22,687 bases of DNA. It comes from Flavobacteriales bacterium UBA1531 (lineage in GTDB: Bacteria > Bacteroidota > Bacteroidia > Flavobacteriales_D > Sanyastnellaceae). The position numbers and the translations under genes are program-made. Position 1 is the stretch's first letter; every line of letters starts with the position of its first letter. The stretch is from NCBI GenBank assembly GCA_002323795.1, contig DCPZ01000086.1, forward strand, positions 26,681 through 49,367, read 5' to 3'. Below are positions 15,494 through 22,687 of this stretch, one piece after another. The notes beneath the pieces were generated by a model, which worked only from the letters and a program-made list of their open reading frames with translations, did no database searches and was not told the DNA's origin.

Positions 15494-18400
15494 TTAGAAG
15501 TTGACGTTGATGCCTCCCATGAACGTTCGAGCGGAAGGATAGAAACCTCGATCAATACCGATTTCCAATGTTCCACGCGAACCAATCTCAGGATCCAATC
15601 CGGAATAGTTCGTGAATGTGAAGAGGTTGGATGCCGCAACGTAAATACGACACTTCCCGATACTCAAACGTTGCATCACCTGCTCTGGTAAGGTGTAACC
15701 CAACTGAACATTTTTGATGCGCATGAAAGAACCATCTTCCACAAAACGATCAGAAATTCGATTGTTCTGATTGGGGTCTGAATGCGAGATTCGTGGATGA
15801 GCATTTGTTGACCCCTCGCCTGTCCAGCGTTCCAATGCAGAAACCGGTAAGTTTGTCGTGTTCAGGTCGTACCGGAAAACGCCATTCAAAAGATCATTTC
15901 CATGGGAACCTTGGACGAATAGGGAGAAGTCGAACGCCTTATAATTGGCCGCGAAGTTGAAGCCATAGGTAAAGTCCGGATGTGGATTACCAATCATCAC
16001 TTTATCTTCACCATCCACAACACCGTCATCATTTTGATCAACGAAAATGACATCACCCGCTTGCGCATCAGGCAGGGACGTATTCGCCGCAGCCTGCTCA
16101 TCTGTTTGGAAAATGCCCGCCGTTTCGTAACCGTAGAAGTACGCGATGGGTTGACCAATCTCCGTGTAAGCTACCAAGTCACCAATGCCGAATACTGACC
16201 CGGTTGAGATCGGCTGACCGCCTTCACCCAAGCCCGTTACCTCATTCCCGATGAAGCTGATGTTACCACCGACAGAATACTCCAAAAGTCCCACTTGATT
16301 GCGGTGATTGACCATGAATTCAACACCTGAATTCCTGGCAGATGCAACGTTGGTTGCTGATGGCAAGTAGCCCACAACACCTGGCAATGGAACCACTGCA
16401 AGCATGTCATTGGTGCTTTTTACGAAATAGTCCAACACCACATTGAGCTTGCCTTTGTACAAGTCTGCGTCGATGCCGATATTGGTTTGCTCTACTGTCT
16501 CCCACTTCAAGTCAGGGTTAGACGTATTGATCGGTCCAGCGCCGTTCACTTGTACTTGGTCGCCTCCAAATGTATAATTCAACCCATTGAGAACTAGACT
16601 GGTGTAATCGTAATTCCCAATGCCATCGGCGTTCCCATTCTGCCCCCAACTTCCTCGAAGTTTCAGGAAGTCAATCCAATCCTTTTCAGCCACCCACGGA
16701 AGCTCGGTCATGTTCCATGCTGCAGAGAATGACGGAAAAATTCCATATCGGTTGTTTACGCCAAATCGTGAAGATCCATCTCTTCTAATCGTACCGGCCA
16801 ATGAAATAGCATCGCCCAATCCGTAGTCAACTCGCATAAATTGACCAACGAAAGCAGATTCAGAAATGCCTCCATTGGCACTCGGCGCTTGTTCAGCGGC
16901 GTTCAGGCTATTATTCAGGTAAGCGTACTGCACATCATTGGTAGCAAGGCTATCTCGCGAACCGTAGAAGCTGGTATTTCGATTGCTCAGAGAAGAGTAA
17001 CCAGCGACAATTTTTAGATCATCCCCATTGGACAATTCTTTGTCGTAGGTCACAATGTTTTCCCATTGCCAATTGCTCCATTTGTTTTCGCCCAAAACCA
17101 AAGAATTGACCGGACGGAACTCGTAAGCTGGACGATCTGGATCGTTTTCACCGATGCCCAAATCGTATGTAGGGTTAAAAATTCGTTGAGATCCGAGAGA
17201 CAAGTCAACCGACATGGTCGAGCGGAATGTCAAATTGGACAAAATGTCGAATTCAGCAAAAGAAGATCCCACAAAGCGGTTGGTCGTCCAAAAGTCATTG
17301 TTCAATGCAATCTGATTTGCCGGGTTGGCGATGTCAGAGTCGATAAAGTTCGAATAATTGTAAGTCCCATCTTCCCGCATTGCTTCTGTGATGGGGTCCA
17401 TATTGAGCGCCCGACCCACTGGCGTAGCAAACTCGTTGTTTTCTGCAAGTGCAGAACGGTTGAGGTGGGTGAAATTGACATTCTGTCCCAAGCGGAACCG
17501 CTCACCGCCGTCTTGTCTTGTGTTCACGCGAAATGTGTAACGCTCAAAATTGCCTTTGTCGCCGCCCACAATTCCGTCTTGCGTGAAATAGCTTCCGCCG
17601 ATTGCAGTGGAAGATGTCTCTGTTCCCTTTGTGAAACTGAAAGAGTGATTCATCATCGAAGCACGCTGGAAAACCTCGTCTTGCCAGTCGAATCCTTGTC
17701 CGAGTGACGCTGGATCCGCGAGCGCTTCCAATGGTGTGAGACCAGCCGCTGAACGGCTCTCATTCATAAGGATTGCATACTCTTCAGCATTCAACAACGC
17801 CATGTATTTCCAAGGCTCTTGAACACCGTAGTAGCTTTCGTAAGTAATCTGTGGTTTTTGATTTTTCGAACCAGCTTTTGTTGTGATCAACACAACGCCG
17901 TTTCCACCACGAGCTCCATAAATCGCGGCAGAAGCCGCGTCCTTCAGGATTGAAATGGACGCGATGTCAGCGGGATTCAAATAGTCGATGCCACCACTCG
18001 GGATGCCGTCAATGACGTACAAGGGCTCCGCATTGTTCAGAGAACCAGTACCCCGAATGCGGATGGACTGAGTTGCTCCTGGCTGTCCTGAGTTCTGAGT
18101 GACCTGCACACCGGCCGCACGCCCCTGGAGAGCCTGCTCTGTTCGAAGCACGGGCATGGATGTAATTTCCTTCGAATCAATGGTGCCAACAGCACCTGAA
18201 ATTTTGCTTCGCTTTTGGTTGCCATATCCGATAACAATGACTTCCTCCAAACCTGCAACATCCGCGGCAAGCTGAACGTTGATTTCAGTCTGCGCTGAAA
18301 TGGCAACAACTTGTTGGGTGTAGCCAATGAAGGAGAATACAAGCTCTGCCTCATCTCCCACAACGTTCAAAGTGTAGCGACCATCAAGGTCGGTAAACGT

Positions 18401-18553
18401 TGCGTTTTGGGATCCTTTCTCGACAACCGTCACGCCTGGTAACGCTTGACCATCCTCAGCTGCTGTCACCATTCCGGCAACCACCTTTCCCTGGGAAAAG
18501 GCGGTTGCCATCACGGCTGTGACAAAGCTGAATGCTAAAAGCAAATTTTTCAT
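15494..18553 (-). CDS. susC: SusC/RagA-family TonB-dependent outer-membrane transporter
   Basis: 1019 residues with a signal peptide (MKNLLLAFSFVTAVMATAFS, then QGKVV). A carboxypeptidase-regulatory-like domain lies at about 22-100 (GQALPGVTVVEKGS, TDLDGRYTL). The SusC signature and plug follow at about 107-220 (VIGYGNQKRSKISGAVGTID, LQGRAAGVQVTQNSGQPG, DGIPSGGIDYLNPADI, ILKDAASAAIYGARGGNGVV). The remainder is the 22-strand type barrel, ending in GINVNF with a terminal Phe as expected. SusC imports SusD-bound oligosaccharides with energy from TonB-ExbBD. It starts 39 bases after the stop of the five-module protein; no promoter is visible in that gap, which favours read-through. The N-terminus lacks the STN domain of anti-sigma-coupled relatives, so regulation is not through that route. 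Confidence 0.96.
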   Translation of the reverse strand: MKNLLLAFSFVTAVMATAFSQGKVVAGMVTAAEDGQALPGVTVVEKGSQNATFTDLDGRYTLNVVGDEAELVFSFIGYTQQVVAISAQTEINVQLAADVAGLEEVIVIGYGNQKRSKISGAVGTIDSKEITSMPVLRTEQALQGRAAGVQVTQNSGQPGATQSIRIRGTGSLNNAEPLYVIDGIPSGGIDYLNPADIASISILKDAASAAIYGARGGNGVVLITTKAGSKNQKPQITYESYYGVQEPWKYMALLNAEEYAILMNESRSAAGLTPLEALADPASLGQGFDWQDEVFQRASMMNHSFSFTKGTETSSTAIGGSYFTQDGIVGGDKGNFERYTFRVNTRQDGGERFRLGQNVNFTHLNRSALAENNEFATPVGRALNMDPITEAMREDGTYNYSNFIDSDIANPANQIALNNDFWTTNRFVGSSFAEFDILSNLTFRSTMSVDLSLGSQRIFNPTYDLGIGENDPDRPAYEFRPVNSLVLGENKWSNWQWENIVTYDKELSNGDDLKIVAGYSSLSNRNTSFYGSRDSLATNDVQYAYLNNSLNAAEQAPSANGGISESAFVGQFMRVDYGLGDAISLAGTIRRDGSSRFGVNNRYGIFPSFSAAWNMTELPWVAEKDWIDFLKLRGSWGQNGNADGIGNYDYTSLVLNGLNYTFGGDQVQVNGAGPINTSNPDLKWETVEQTNIGIDADLYKGKLNVVLDYFVKSTNDMLAVVPLPGVVGYLPSATNVASARNSGVEFMVNHRNQVGLLEYSVGGNISFIGNEVTGLGEGGQPISTGSVFGIGDLVAYTEIGQPIAYFYGYETAGIFQTDEQAAANTSLPDAQAGDVIFVDQNDDGVVDGEDKVMIGNPHPDFTYGFNFAANYKAFDFSLFVQGSHGNDLLNGVFRYDLNTTNLPVSALERWTGEGSTNAHPRISHSDPNQNNRISDRFVEDGSFMRIKNVQLGYTLPEQVMQRLSIGKCRIYVAASNLFTFTNYSGLDPEIGSRGTLEIGIDRGFYPSARTFMGGINVNF

Positions 18554-18592
18554 TCAAACTGGTGTTTCGCGAAGGATTGTACTCCTCTGTTC

Positions 18593-20641
18593 TTAGTTGA
18601 CCTTCAATAATTTTTGAGTCAACCCAAATCCTTCGGTCTGTACTTGTATAAAGTATACGCCTGTCGCCTCCCCAGAAAGATCCAAAGTGAAGACATTTTC
18701 ATTTGCAGGTACCTGAAAAGCATGAATCAAAGCACCGGTGAAGGAAACAATTGACACTTGCTTCGCCGATTGAACACCAGCGAATCGCATCTCAACGTTT
18801 CCAGTCGTAACAGAAGGAATCAATTGAAAGTCAAACCCTGAAATCTCATCAAGGCCATTTGCTCCTTCACATGCTGCACAAGAATTGTAGCAGTATGCAT
18901 CAGTTGCCTGAGTTGCCTCAGAACCAACAGTCAAAAGTCGATTGGTAAAAGCACCTGAAGTGATGGTGCATTCTGTGAAGTTCTCTCCATCGAACACTTC
19001 GTTTACACCTTCACCATTTTGGTACAAGAATTCGTAGTTGCCTGAAGCAAGTGTTTGCGTGGTCTCATAAATGCTATCGCCATCGTCATCGTTCATTGGA
19101 ATTGCACCCCATCCGTCAAAAGCAGCATGCAAGAAAACACCACCTGCGACAGTCTGCTCAGACATATCCACTCGGAAGGTCACGGCTACATCTGCTGTGG
19201 ACTCGCAAGAACCGTCTGTTGTGCACTGACCGAAGCATGTGCTCAGTGTTGTATTCTCACTCACTTCCAAAAAACGGTCATTGAAGTTTCCTGGATCTCC
19301 ACAGGGCAATCCGGCCAAGTTCTCTTTGCACGACCAATCTCCGCACGCACCATTGGTAAATGTGTAGTAACCTGAGTAGGGCGCATCATACGTGAATGTT
19401 GCGCTGTAGATGCCATCACCGTCAGCATCCAACATTGGGTTGTCCCCGGGTACTCCAAAGTCGGCTCCACCAGCAATGAAGACCCCCTCCTCTGAGACAT
19501 CTTCATTTGCCATATTCACATTGAAGGTTACTGTATAAGACCCGCCGCCGGAAGATTCACAGGCGTCACAAGAATTGAAACATACTGTTGCCAAGGCTTC
19601 ATCCATTGCTCCAACGGTAAAAGTTCTATTGGTAAATCCATCAATAGTAGATGTGCATTCCTCTCCTCCGGCGAACTCTTCTTGTTGTGCCCAGTTGTCC
19701 AGAGTAAACTTGTATTCGACGGTTTCTCCAAGGTCAAGTTCCGCGGTGGTCGTGTACACTCCATCGCCGTCGTCGTCAGACATTTGATTGCAATCTCCGC
19801 ACCAGCCATTGAGTGAACCACTCAAGTTAACCATGCCAAAATCGCCGGTGTATTCGCTCATGTCCACATTGAATGTGACGATCGCCGTTTCCGCTGGTTG
19901 AGAGCATGTACCGTCAGTAGAACATTCGCCAAAGCATGTATTTACAACATGGTCCTCCGTAATGTTCGAGAGCAGTCGGTCATTCCAAGTGCCATCTGCA
20001 CAGTCCTGGCCTGCAATGTCTTCTTTGCATGAATAATCTCCACATGCTCCGTTTGTAAATGTGTAGTTTCCATTATACGGAGTCGTCAACTCCAACGTAA
20101 TGGAGTAAACACCATCACCATCTTCATCTGTCATTGGGTTATCGCCTGGTGCACCAAAGTCGATGCCTCCCGCAAGGAATACCCCATCAGGTGAAACGTC
20201 TTCATTCTCCATGTTCAAGTTCCATGTGACCATGGCTAATCCTGTTGCCACGCATGACTCACTGCACTGCCCAAAGCAGAATGTTACCGAAGTATCTTCG
20301 ATGATGTCAGAGAGCAGACGATCATTCCAAGTACCATCAGCGCACTCTGAGCCGGCAAGATTCTCTTTGCAAGAGAAGTCTCCACAAGCGCCGTTGGTGA
20401 AAATGTAATTCCCGGTGAAAGGAACTGGCAAATCAATTGCAATCGTGTAGATTCCATCGCCATCATCATCTGTCATTGGATAGGCTCCAGGAGCTCCAAA
20501 ATAGTCGCCCCCTGCGACAAACACACCACTTTCAGCAACGTCTTCAGCAGACATGTCAACATTGAAGGTCACCGATGCTGTTTGGGCAAAAGATGCAAGA
20601 CCTACGGCCAACATCATAAATAAAAGATTAATCTTTTTCAT
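18593..20641 (-). CDS. Secreted five-module carbohydrate-binding-like protein with type A T9SS sorting domain
   Basis: The frame continues to 20794, but ATG at 20641 starts MKKINLLFMMLAVGLASFAQ, a clear signal peptide, giving 682 residues. Five modules of about 110 residues follow (about 22-134, 136-247, 252-362, 368-480, 485-593). Each begins with a VTFxVDMS-like strand and contains PMxDDDGDGxY. Modules 1, 2 and 4 share NGACGDxSCKE ... NDR; modules 3 and 5 share GFTNR-like text and a CYNSCAAC-like end, so the order is AABAB. The fold resembles starch/glycogen-binding E-set modules, which I recall being fused to some flavobacterial GH16 enzymes. Residues about 604-682 are a type A T9SS sorting domain. 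No catalytic motif. Between the MFS and susC genes, it is probably a surface or released binding protein for the PUL glycan (inference). Confidence 0.88.
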   Translation of the reverse strand: MKKINLLFMMLAVGLASFAQTASVTFNVDMSAEDVAESGVFVAGGDYFGAPGAYPMTDDDGDGIYTIAIDLPVPFTGNYIFTNGACGDFSCKENLAGSECADGTWNDRLLSDIIEDTSVTFCFGQCSESCVATGLAMVTWNLNMENEDVSPDGVFLAGGIDFGAPGDNPMTDEDGDGVYSITLELTTPYNGNYTFTNGACGDYSCKEDIAGQDCADGTWNDRLLSNITEDHVVNTCFGECSTDGTCSQPAETAIVTFNVDMSEYTGDFGMVNLSGSLNGWCGDCNQMSDDDGDGVYTTTAELDLGETVEYKFTLDNWAQQEEFAGGEECTSTIDGFTNRTFTVGAMDEALATVCFNSCDACESSGGGSYTVTFNVNMANEDVSEEGVFIAGGADFGVPGDNPMLDADGDGIYSATFTYDAPYSGYYTFTNGACGDWSCKENLAGLPCGDPGNFNDRFLEVSENTTLSTCFGQCTTDGSCESTADVAVTFRVDMSEQTVAGGVFLHAAFDGWGAIPMNDDDGDSIYETTQTLASGNYEFLYQNGEGVNEVFDGENFTECTITSGAFTNRLLTVGSEATQATDAYCYNSCAACEGANGLDEISGFDFQLIPSVTTGNVEMRFAGVQSAKQVSIVSFTGALIHAFQVPANENVFTLDLSGEATGVYFIQVQTEGFGLTQKLLKVN
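18863..20578 (-). repeat. Five tandem E-set-like modules in AABAB order
   Basis: Module positions on the DNA are about 20240-20578 (A), 19901-20236 (A), 19556-19888 (B), 19202-19540 (A) and 18863-19189 (B). All share the VTF...DM start and the acidic DDDGDG loop before a Tyr. A modules have six Cys-rich positions with CGDxSCKE; B modules have an EYKFT/YEFLY strand and a terminal CxNSCxAC. Similarity is at protein level, which indicates old duplication. Confidence 0.85.
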
Positions 20642-20704
20642 TTGGTTGATTTTATGCGATGAATTTGCCTTTACTACCATTGAGCACGCAAAAACTATCG
20701 GCAA

Positions 20705-20734
20705 GAAAGATACGAAGAAAAAAGGACAATCCAA
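20705..20734 (-). promoter_or_regulatory. Possible internal promoter before the five-module protein gene
   Basis: On the minus strand TTGG (20731-20734) and TATCTTTC (20705-20712) are separated by 18 bases, one mismatch from the Bacteroidota -7 box TAnnTTTG and near the TTTG -33 box. It lies in the 156-base gap after the MFS gene, which otherwise holds nothing recognisable. A nearby TAGTTTTTG is an alternative. Weak evidence. Confidence 0.3.
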
Positions 20735-20797
20735 GAATGGCGTGTACAATTGACACAATGAGAGGCGCAGAATCCAAATTGGAACAAGTGTCAATCT

Positions 20798-22147
20798 TCA
20801 TCCGACCGCCTTCTCCACTCCCGCAACAGCGAGCGCACCAGCAAAGCAACTCCACCCTGCGATACGCAGGCTCCCAACGACTTCTCCATCAAAAAGAATA
20901 TCATTGATCCAATTGATTCCGCCGAGAGCCGCCACAATTTGTGGAATTACGATGAATATGTTGAAAATGCCCATGTAAATGCCCATTTTTTGAGATGGCA
21001 CAGAACTTGATAGCATAGCATAAGGCATTGACAGAATGCTACCCCACGCAATTCCGATGCATGCAAAACACCCCCCCAACATGTAGGAAGACTCAACGTC
21101 AAGTTGAAGCATTGTCGTAAATCCAAAACCTCCAACGGCAAGTGCTCCGGCATGTATTAGCCTTCGATTGATTTGATATCGACTCGTGTAAAAAGCCAGC
21201 AACAGAGCAAATACCATTGAACTCAGTCCGTAAACCCCCATCGCACTGGAAACAGCATTTGCCGCATCATTGAATCGAGCCGAAGCTTCAACAAAATCCA
21301 GAGCCCCTTGCTCAGGGTTTGGTGCTCTGAAAACACTCTCGGTAAGAGCTGGAGTAGCAAACGTCCACATGGTAAAGAAGGCGAACCAGCTGAAAAATTG
21401 AACCAAACCCAATTGCATCATCACCCGGGGCATTCCCATTACAGATTGGAAGATCTCACGCACGCCTGTCCAAAATCCCGAATTAACCTCGCGATCTCGC
21501 CGAAATTGAGCTAGATCTTGAGGTGGCTCCTCCTGAGTTGTAAAGACAGTGACCAAAATGGTTACCATAAAAACAATGGCACCGATTGCAAATGAATAAA
21601 AAACAGATTCTGGTATCTCCCCAGCCGGCGCATCATTCGCAGCACCCATTTTTGTTACAAACCATGGCAAATTGGAAGCCACCCACGTTCCAATCCCAAT
21701 GATGAGCGTTTGAATCACAAATCCATAGTTTCGTTGATCTTCTGGCAATTTATCCGCAACCAAAGCGCGGAATGGCTCCATGCTGATGTTGATAGACGCG
21801 TCTAAAATCCAGAGAAAGCCGGCTGCCATCCACAGCGATGAACTAAATGGCATGAAAAATAGGGCCAGCGAACTCAAAATAGCTCCAATCAGAAAGAATG
21901 GTCGTCGTCTGCCCCATCGCACATGCCAAGTCCGATCACTCATGTATCCGATAATGGGTTGCACCACCAAACCTGTTAGAGGAGCAGCAATCCAAAGCCC
22001 TGGCAATTCATCCGGCGTAGCACCAAGGGTTTGAAAAATCCGTGACATATTCCCGCCTTGTAGCGCAAAACCAAACTGGATGCCGAGAAACCCAAAACTC
22101 ATGTTCCAGATTTGCCAGAAAGTCATTCGTTCAGTTGTGTGATTCAT
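20798..22147 (-). CDS. SLC45-like MFS sugar:H+ symporter
   Basis: The frame reaches 22207, but ATG at 22147 is preferred because a near-consensus promoter lies between; this gives 449 residues starting MNHTTERMTFWQIWNMSFGF. About 12 hydrophobic segments are visible. The MFS signature between helices 2 and 3 is GYMSDRTWHVRWGRRRPFF (about 67-85), the form seen in the SLC45 / plant sucrose and GPH-like sugar carriers. A long central loop (EEPPQDLAQFRRDRE, near 210) separates the two halves. Relatives move disaccharides or glucose with protons across the inner membrane. As first gene of the PUL it likely imports products of the SusC-delivered glycan. The next gene starts 156 bases downstream. Exact sugar unknown. 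Confidence 0.9.
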   Translation of the reverse strand: MNHTTERMTFWQIWNMSFGFLGIQFGFALQGGNMSRIFQTLGATPDELPGLWIAAPLTGLVVQPIIGYMSDRTWHVRWGRRRPFFLIGAILSSLALFFMPFSSSLWMAAGFLWILDASINISMEPFRALVADKLPEDQRNYGFVIQTLIIGIGTWVASNLPWFVTKMGAANDAPAGEIPESVFYSFAIGAIVFMVTILVTVFTTQEEPPQDLAQFRRDREVNSGFWTGVREIFQSVMGMPRVMMQLGLVQFFSWFAFFTMWTFATPALTESVFRAPNPEQGALDFVEASARFNDAANAVSSAMGVYGLSSMVFALLLAFYTSRYQINRRLIHAGALAVGGFGFTTMLQLDVESSYMLGGCFACIGIAWGSILSMPYAMLSSSVPSQKMGIYMGIFNIFIVIPQIVAALGGINWINDILFDGEVVGSLRIAGWSCFAGALAVAGVEKAVG

Positions 22148-22180
22148 CAGTGATAGGAATTTCAAACCATTCGTTATGGT

Positions 22181-22210
22181 CAAATCTAAACTTAAATGGT
22201 GACGCACAAA
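22181..22210 (-). promoter_or_regulatory. Bacteroidota-type promoter of the PUL operon
   Basis: On the minus strand TTTG (22207-22210), an 18-base spacer and TAGATTTG (22181-22188) match the Bacteroidota consensus TTTG / TAnnTTTG. Transcription would start near 22174, leaving a leader of about 27 bases before the MFS ATG at 22147. This position rules against the upstream in-frame start at 22207. The -33 box lies in the T-tract of the terminator of the preceding gene. Confidence 0.7.
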
Positions 22211-22240
22211 AAAGCCGCACTCATTTGAGTGCGGCTTGTT
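22207..22240 (-). terminator. Intrinsic terminator of the right-edge repeat protein gene
   Basis: AAGCCGCACTCA (22212-22223) and TGAGTGCGGCTT (22226-22237) are perfect inverse complements separated by TT, forming a GC-rich stem of about 11 pairs. On the minus strand it is 20 bases past the stop at 22258 and is followed by a run of six T. It separates this gene from the PUL operon. Confidence 0.9.
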
Positions 22241-22257
22241 CGATCATTCTGTCTAAA

Positions 22258-22687
22258 TCAAGGACATGGATAACTGTATGCCGCTAAAAACTCTAACAAA
22301 TCAGCCGATCCAACTAGGCCATTTCCATCCGTATCAAAAGGACATTCATCTTCGCCCTCTGGCAATTCGCAAGAACCATCATCCAAAGTAGCACTTGGTG
22401 AATAATTATCCGCTTCGAGGTAAGTGCAGCCGAGCACATCATATGTGCATGAACCGTCATTCACCAGCGCCAATGCACAGAAATTATTTGCAGTGGAATC
22501 TGTGCAACCCTCGAATGAGCAACTGCCATCGTCCTCGGATGCCAGCTCGTCATAGTTTGCCGCATTCGCATAGGTGCAACCTGGAGCGATGCATGATCCA
22601 TCGTCGATGTTAGCCGAAGGATCAAAATTCTCCGCTTCTGGATTGGTACAGCCAGGAAACTCACACGAACCATCATCATCGGTAGCA
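22258..22687 (-). CDS. C-terminal part of a secreted Cys-rich repeat protein with dockerin-like EF-hand tail (5' end outside window)
   Basis: The frame is open to the window edge, so the start lies beyond 22687; 142 residues are visible. They consist of the end of one repeat and four full repeats of 24-26 residues of the pattern GCT-x(5)-N[YF]-x(6)-DDGSC (for example GCTYLEADNYSPSATLDDGS). This repeat type is common in secreted proteins of marine Flavobacteriales. The last 33 residues hold DTDGNGLVGSADLLEFLAAY, a dockerin-like calcium-binding EF loop (DxDGNGxVxxxDLxxFL), and end CP. No T9SS sorting domain follows. The role of the protein cannot be told from this tail. Confidence 0.85.
   Translation of the reverse strand, partial: ATDDDGSCEFPGCTNPEAENFDPSANIDDGSCIAPGCTYANAANYDELASEDDGSCSFEGCTDSTANNFCALALVNDGSCTYDVLGCTYLEADNYSPSATLDDGSCELPEGEDECPFDTDGNGLVGSADLLEFLAAYSYPCP
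22360..22687 (-). repeat. Tandem GCT...DDGSC repeats (four full copies plus one partial)
   Basis: Read on the minus strand from the edge, a partial copy ending DDDGSC is followed by four copies beginning GCTN, GCTY, GCTD and GCTY at 24-26-residue spacing, each ending DDGSC or NDGSC. Each has two Cys, probably paired. DNA identity between copies is modest. Confidence 0.85.

Noticed and set aside
17066..17707. Plus-strand open frame of 213 codons inside susC
   Set aside because: Entirely antisense to the conserved SusC barrel; composition is that of a reversed coding strand and no domain is visible.
18566..18573. Palindrome TTCGCGAA between the five-module gene and susC
   Set aside because: Only 8 bases with no second copy or loop; chance occurrence cannot be excluded and no regulator is known for it here.
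14057..22207. tRNA, small RNA or riboswitch in the PUL gaps
   Set aside because: Gaps are 1 to 156 bases and show no cloverleaf or conserved aptamer-like structure apart from the listed terminator and promoters.

Overview
The window looks like a chromosomal segment of a marine-type Bacteroidota, most likely Flavobacteriales. Evidence: a SusC/SusD pair, several proteins with type IX secretion (T9SS) sorting domains of both type A and type B, Cys-rich 'GCT...DDGSC' repeats, a Brp/Blh-type carotene cleavage protein, a monomeric isocitrate dehydrogenase, and a promoter of the Bacteroidota TTTG / TAnnTTTG type. Coding density is very high. No stretch over 300 bases lacks a gene, and no RNA gene, insertion sequence or CRISPR array was seen.

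Left part (1-6933, + strand): the 3' part of a blh-like gene, then two large secreted proteins. One combines an IgGFc-binding-like N-terminus and Ig-like modules with a type B sorting domain. The other is a BNR/sortilin-type beta-propeller lipoprotein with a type A sorting domain.

Middle (6948-11827): a minus-strand secreted alpha/beta-hydrolase esterase, divergent from a PNGase F-like lipoprotein. These are followed by a stand-alone monomeric NADP-isocitrate dehydrogenase gene (housekeeping, unrelated to its neighbours).

Right part (11910-22147, all minus strand): a compact six-gene polysaccharide utilisation locus (PUL), transcribed right to left: SLC45-like MFS sugar transporter, secreted five-module carbohydrate-binding-like protein, SusC, SusD, PKD-domain surface lipoprotein, and a Calx-beta/GH16 endo-glucanase lipoprotein. 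A near-consensus promoter sits just upstream of the MFS gene and an intrinsic terminator follows the GH16 gene, so one transcription unit of about 10 kb is plausible. The likely substrate is laminarin or another beta-1,3-glucan (inference from GH16 plus the PKD protein). The lipoprotein GH16 would cut the glycan at the surface, the binding proteins would hold it, SusCD would import oligosaccharides, and the MFS protein would take the products across the inner membrane. No regulator and no exo-acting glycosidase lie in the window, so the pathway is completed elsewhere.

Right edge (22258-22687, minus strand): the 3' end of a secreted repeat protein with a dockerin-like EF-hand tail, closed by a strong terminator whose T-tract overlaps the -33 box of the PUL promoter.

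I see no clearly new kind of system. The most notable points are the MFS-first PUL with its AABAB five-module secreted binding protein, the Glu-to-Asp change at a catalytic position of the PNGase F homologue, and the terminator-promoter overlap.
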